Positions 4,982 to 5,219 of a stretch of 5,219 bases of DNA are shown piece after piece. Both the position numbers and the translations under genes were made by a program. Position 1 is the first letter of the stretch, and each line of letters starts with the position of its first letter. The notes under the pieces are model-generated. The model worked only from the letters and a program-made list of their open reading frames with translations, had not been told where the DNA came from and searched no databases. This DNA is from Ruminococcus sp. (lineage in GTDB: Bacteria > Bacillota > Clostridia > Oscillospirales > Ruminococcaceae). The stretch covers positions 1 to 5,219 of the forward strand of contig JAILFF010000291.1 of NCBI GenBank assembly GCA_024697705.1. Reading direction: 5' to 3'.

Positions 4982-5219
4982 TGTGCGTACAGCACAAAAA
5001 AGCCCCTATGGATAATTGAATCAAGCAACAAACTGGCTTCGCAATTCAAGCGGAGTCAGTTTTGTTTTGAGTTGAATGCGCTGATGATTGTAAAAGTAAA
5101 TGTAATCATCAATCATTTTTCGAGCTTCCTCGAATGTCTTTATCTTCGTTCTATAAATGCACTCTGTTTTGAGGATAGAAAAGAAATTTTCAGCTAAAGC
5201 ATTGTCATATGGATTTCCA
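4982..5219 (-). mobile_element. 3' end of an IS3-family insertion sequence (runs off right edge)
   Basis: The leftward transposase fragment at 5021-5219 identifies the element as IS3 family (IS150-like type). Its outer end is not certain. A plausible terminus is the TGTGCGTACAGCACAAAAAA stretch starting at 4982, which begins with the TG typical of IS3-family ends and lies 39 bases beyond the transposase stop. It also contains a small palindrome, TTGTGC/GCACAA (4981-4986, 4992-4997). The other end, the matching terminal inverted repeat and the target duplication are outside the window, so the boundary could move by tens of bases. Confidence 0.7.
5021..5219 (-). CDS. IS3-family transposase, C-terminal part
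   Basis: The last 65 codons of a DDE transposase (integrase core, OrfB-type) read leftward and end with TGA at 5021-5023; the rest of the gene lies beyond the right edge. The frame begins GNPYDNALAENFFSILKTE, the IS3-family signature block holding the third catalytic acid (the Glu of AENFF). It continues with the conserved FEEARKMIDDYIYFYNHQR segment and finishes with the usual LTPLELR tail. The frame is intact over the visible part, so the element may be functional, but the other catalytic residues and any OrfA with its programmed frameshift cannot be seen. It points toward lysS and lies 167 bases beyond the lysS stop, convergent with it. Confidence 0.95.
   Translation of the reverse strand, partial: GNPYDNALAENFFSILKTECIYRTKIKTFEEARKMIDDYIYFYNHQRIQLKTKLTPLELRSQFVA

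Noticed and set aside
1..5219. CRISPR array, toxin-antitoxin pair, phage or defence genes
   Set aside because: No spaced repeats, paired small genes or phage-type genes were seen; apart from the IS fragment the content is housekeeping.

Overview
The window looks like a chromosomal stretch from a low-to-moderate GC member of the Firmicutes, most likely class Clostridia (Ruminococcus/Oscillospiraceae-like). I infer this from the greA-lysS gene pair, the sigma-A-type promoters with 17-bp spacers, the strong AGGAGG-like ribosome binding sites, the MscL with a C-terminal zinc ribbon, and the overall style of the proteins. No species-level claim can be made from sequence inspection alone.

Left part (1-2089, all leftward): the 5' end of an unidentified gene runs off the left edge. 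Its leader carries a perfect-period heptamer tandem repeat. Next to it is a two-gene unit of GNAT-family acetyltransferases (1358 to 359) with a clear promoter at 1395-1423. Then comes mscL, encoding a large-conductance mechanosensitive channel with a zinc-ribbon tail, with its own promoter (2061-2089) and intrinsic terminator (1454-1488).

Middle part (2090-2474): a divergent AT-rich region of about 100 bp separates the mscL promoter from a rightward promoter that drives two adjacent glutamine tRNA genes, anticodons TTG and CTG. Together they read both Gln codons. A strong intrinsic terminator ends this unit.

Right part (2475-4853, rightward): a fully consensus promoter (TTGACA-17-TATAAT) precedes greA (transcript-cleavage factor), followed after 175 bp by lysS (class II lysyl-tRNA synthetase). 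This is a housekeeping transcription/translation unit. The greA-lysS gap is GC-rich, with hairpin potential but no T-box signature.

Right edge (4854-5219): after lysS lies an inverted-repeat-rich stretch, a possible start of an interrupted reading frame, and then the 3' end of an IS3-family insertion sequence. Its leftward transposase C-terminus runs off the window.

Most of the window is ordinary core genome. I see no undescribed multi-gene system. The items most worth a second look are the heptamer repeat in the left gene's leader, a 13-bp motif that recurs on both sides of lysS, the repeat cluster downstream of lysS, and the IS junction that may have interrupted a gene.
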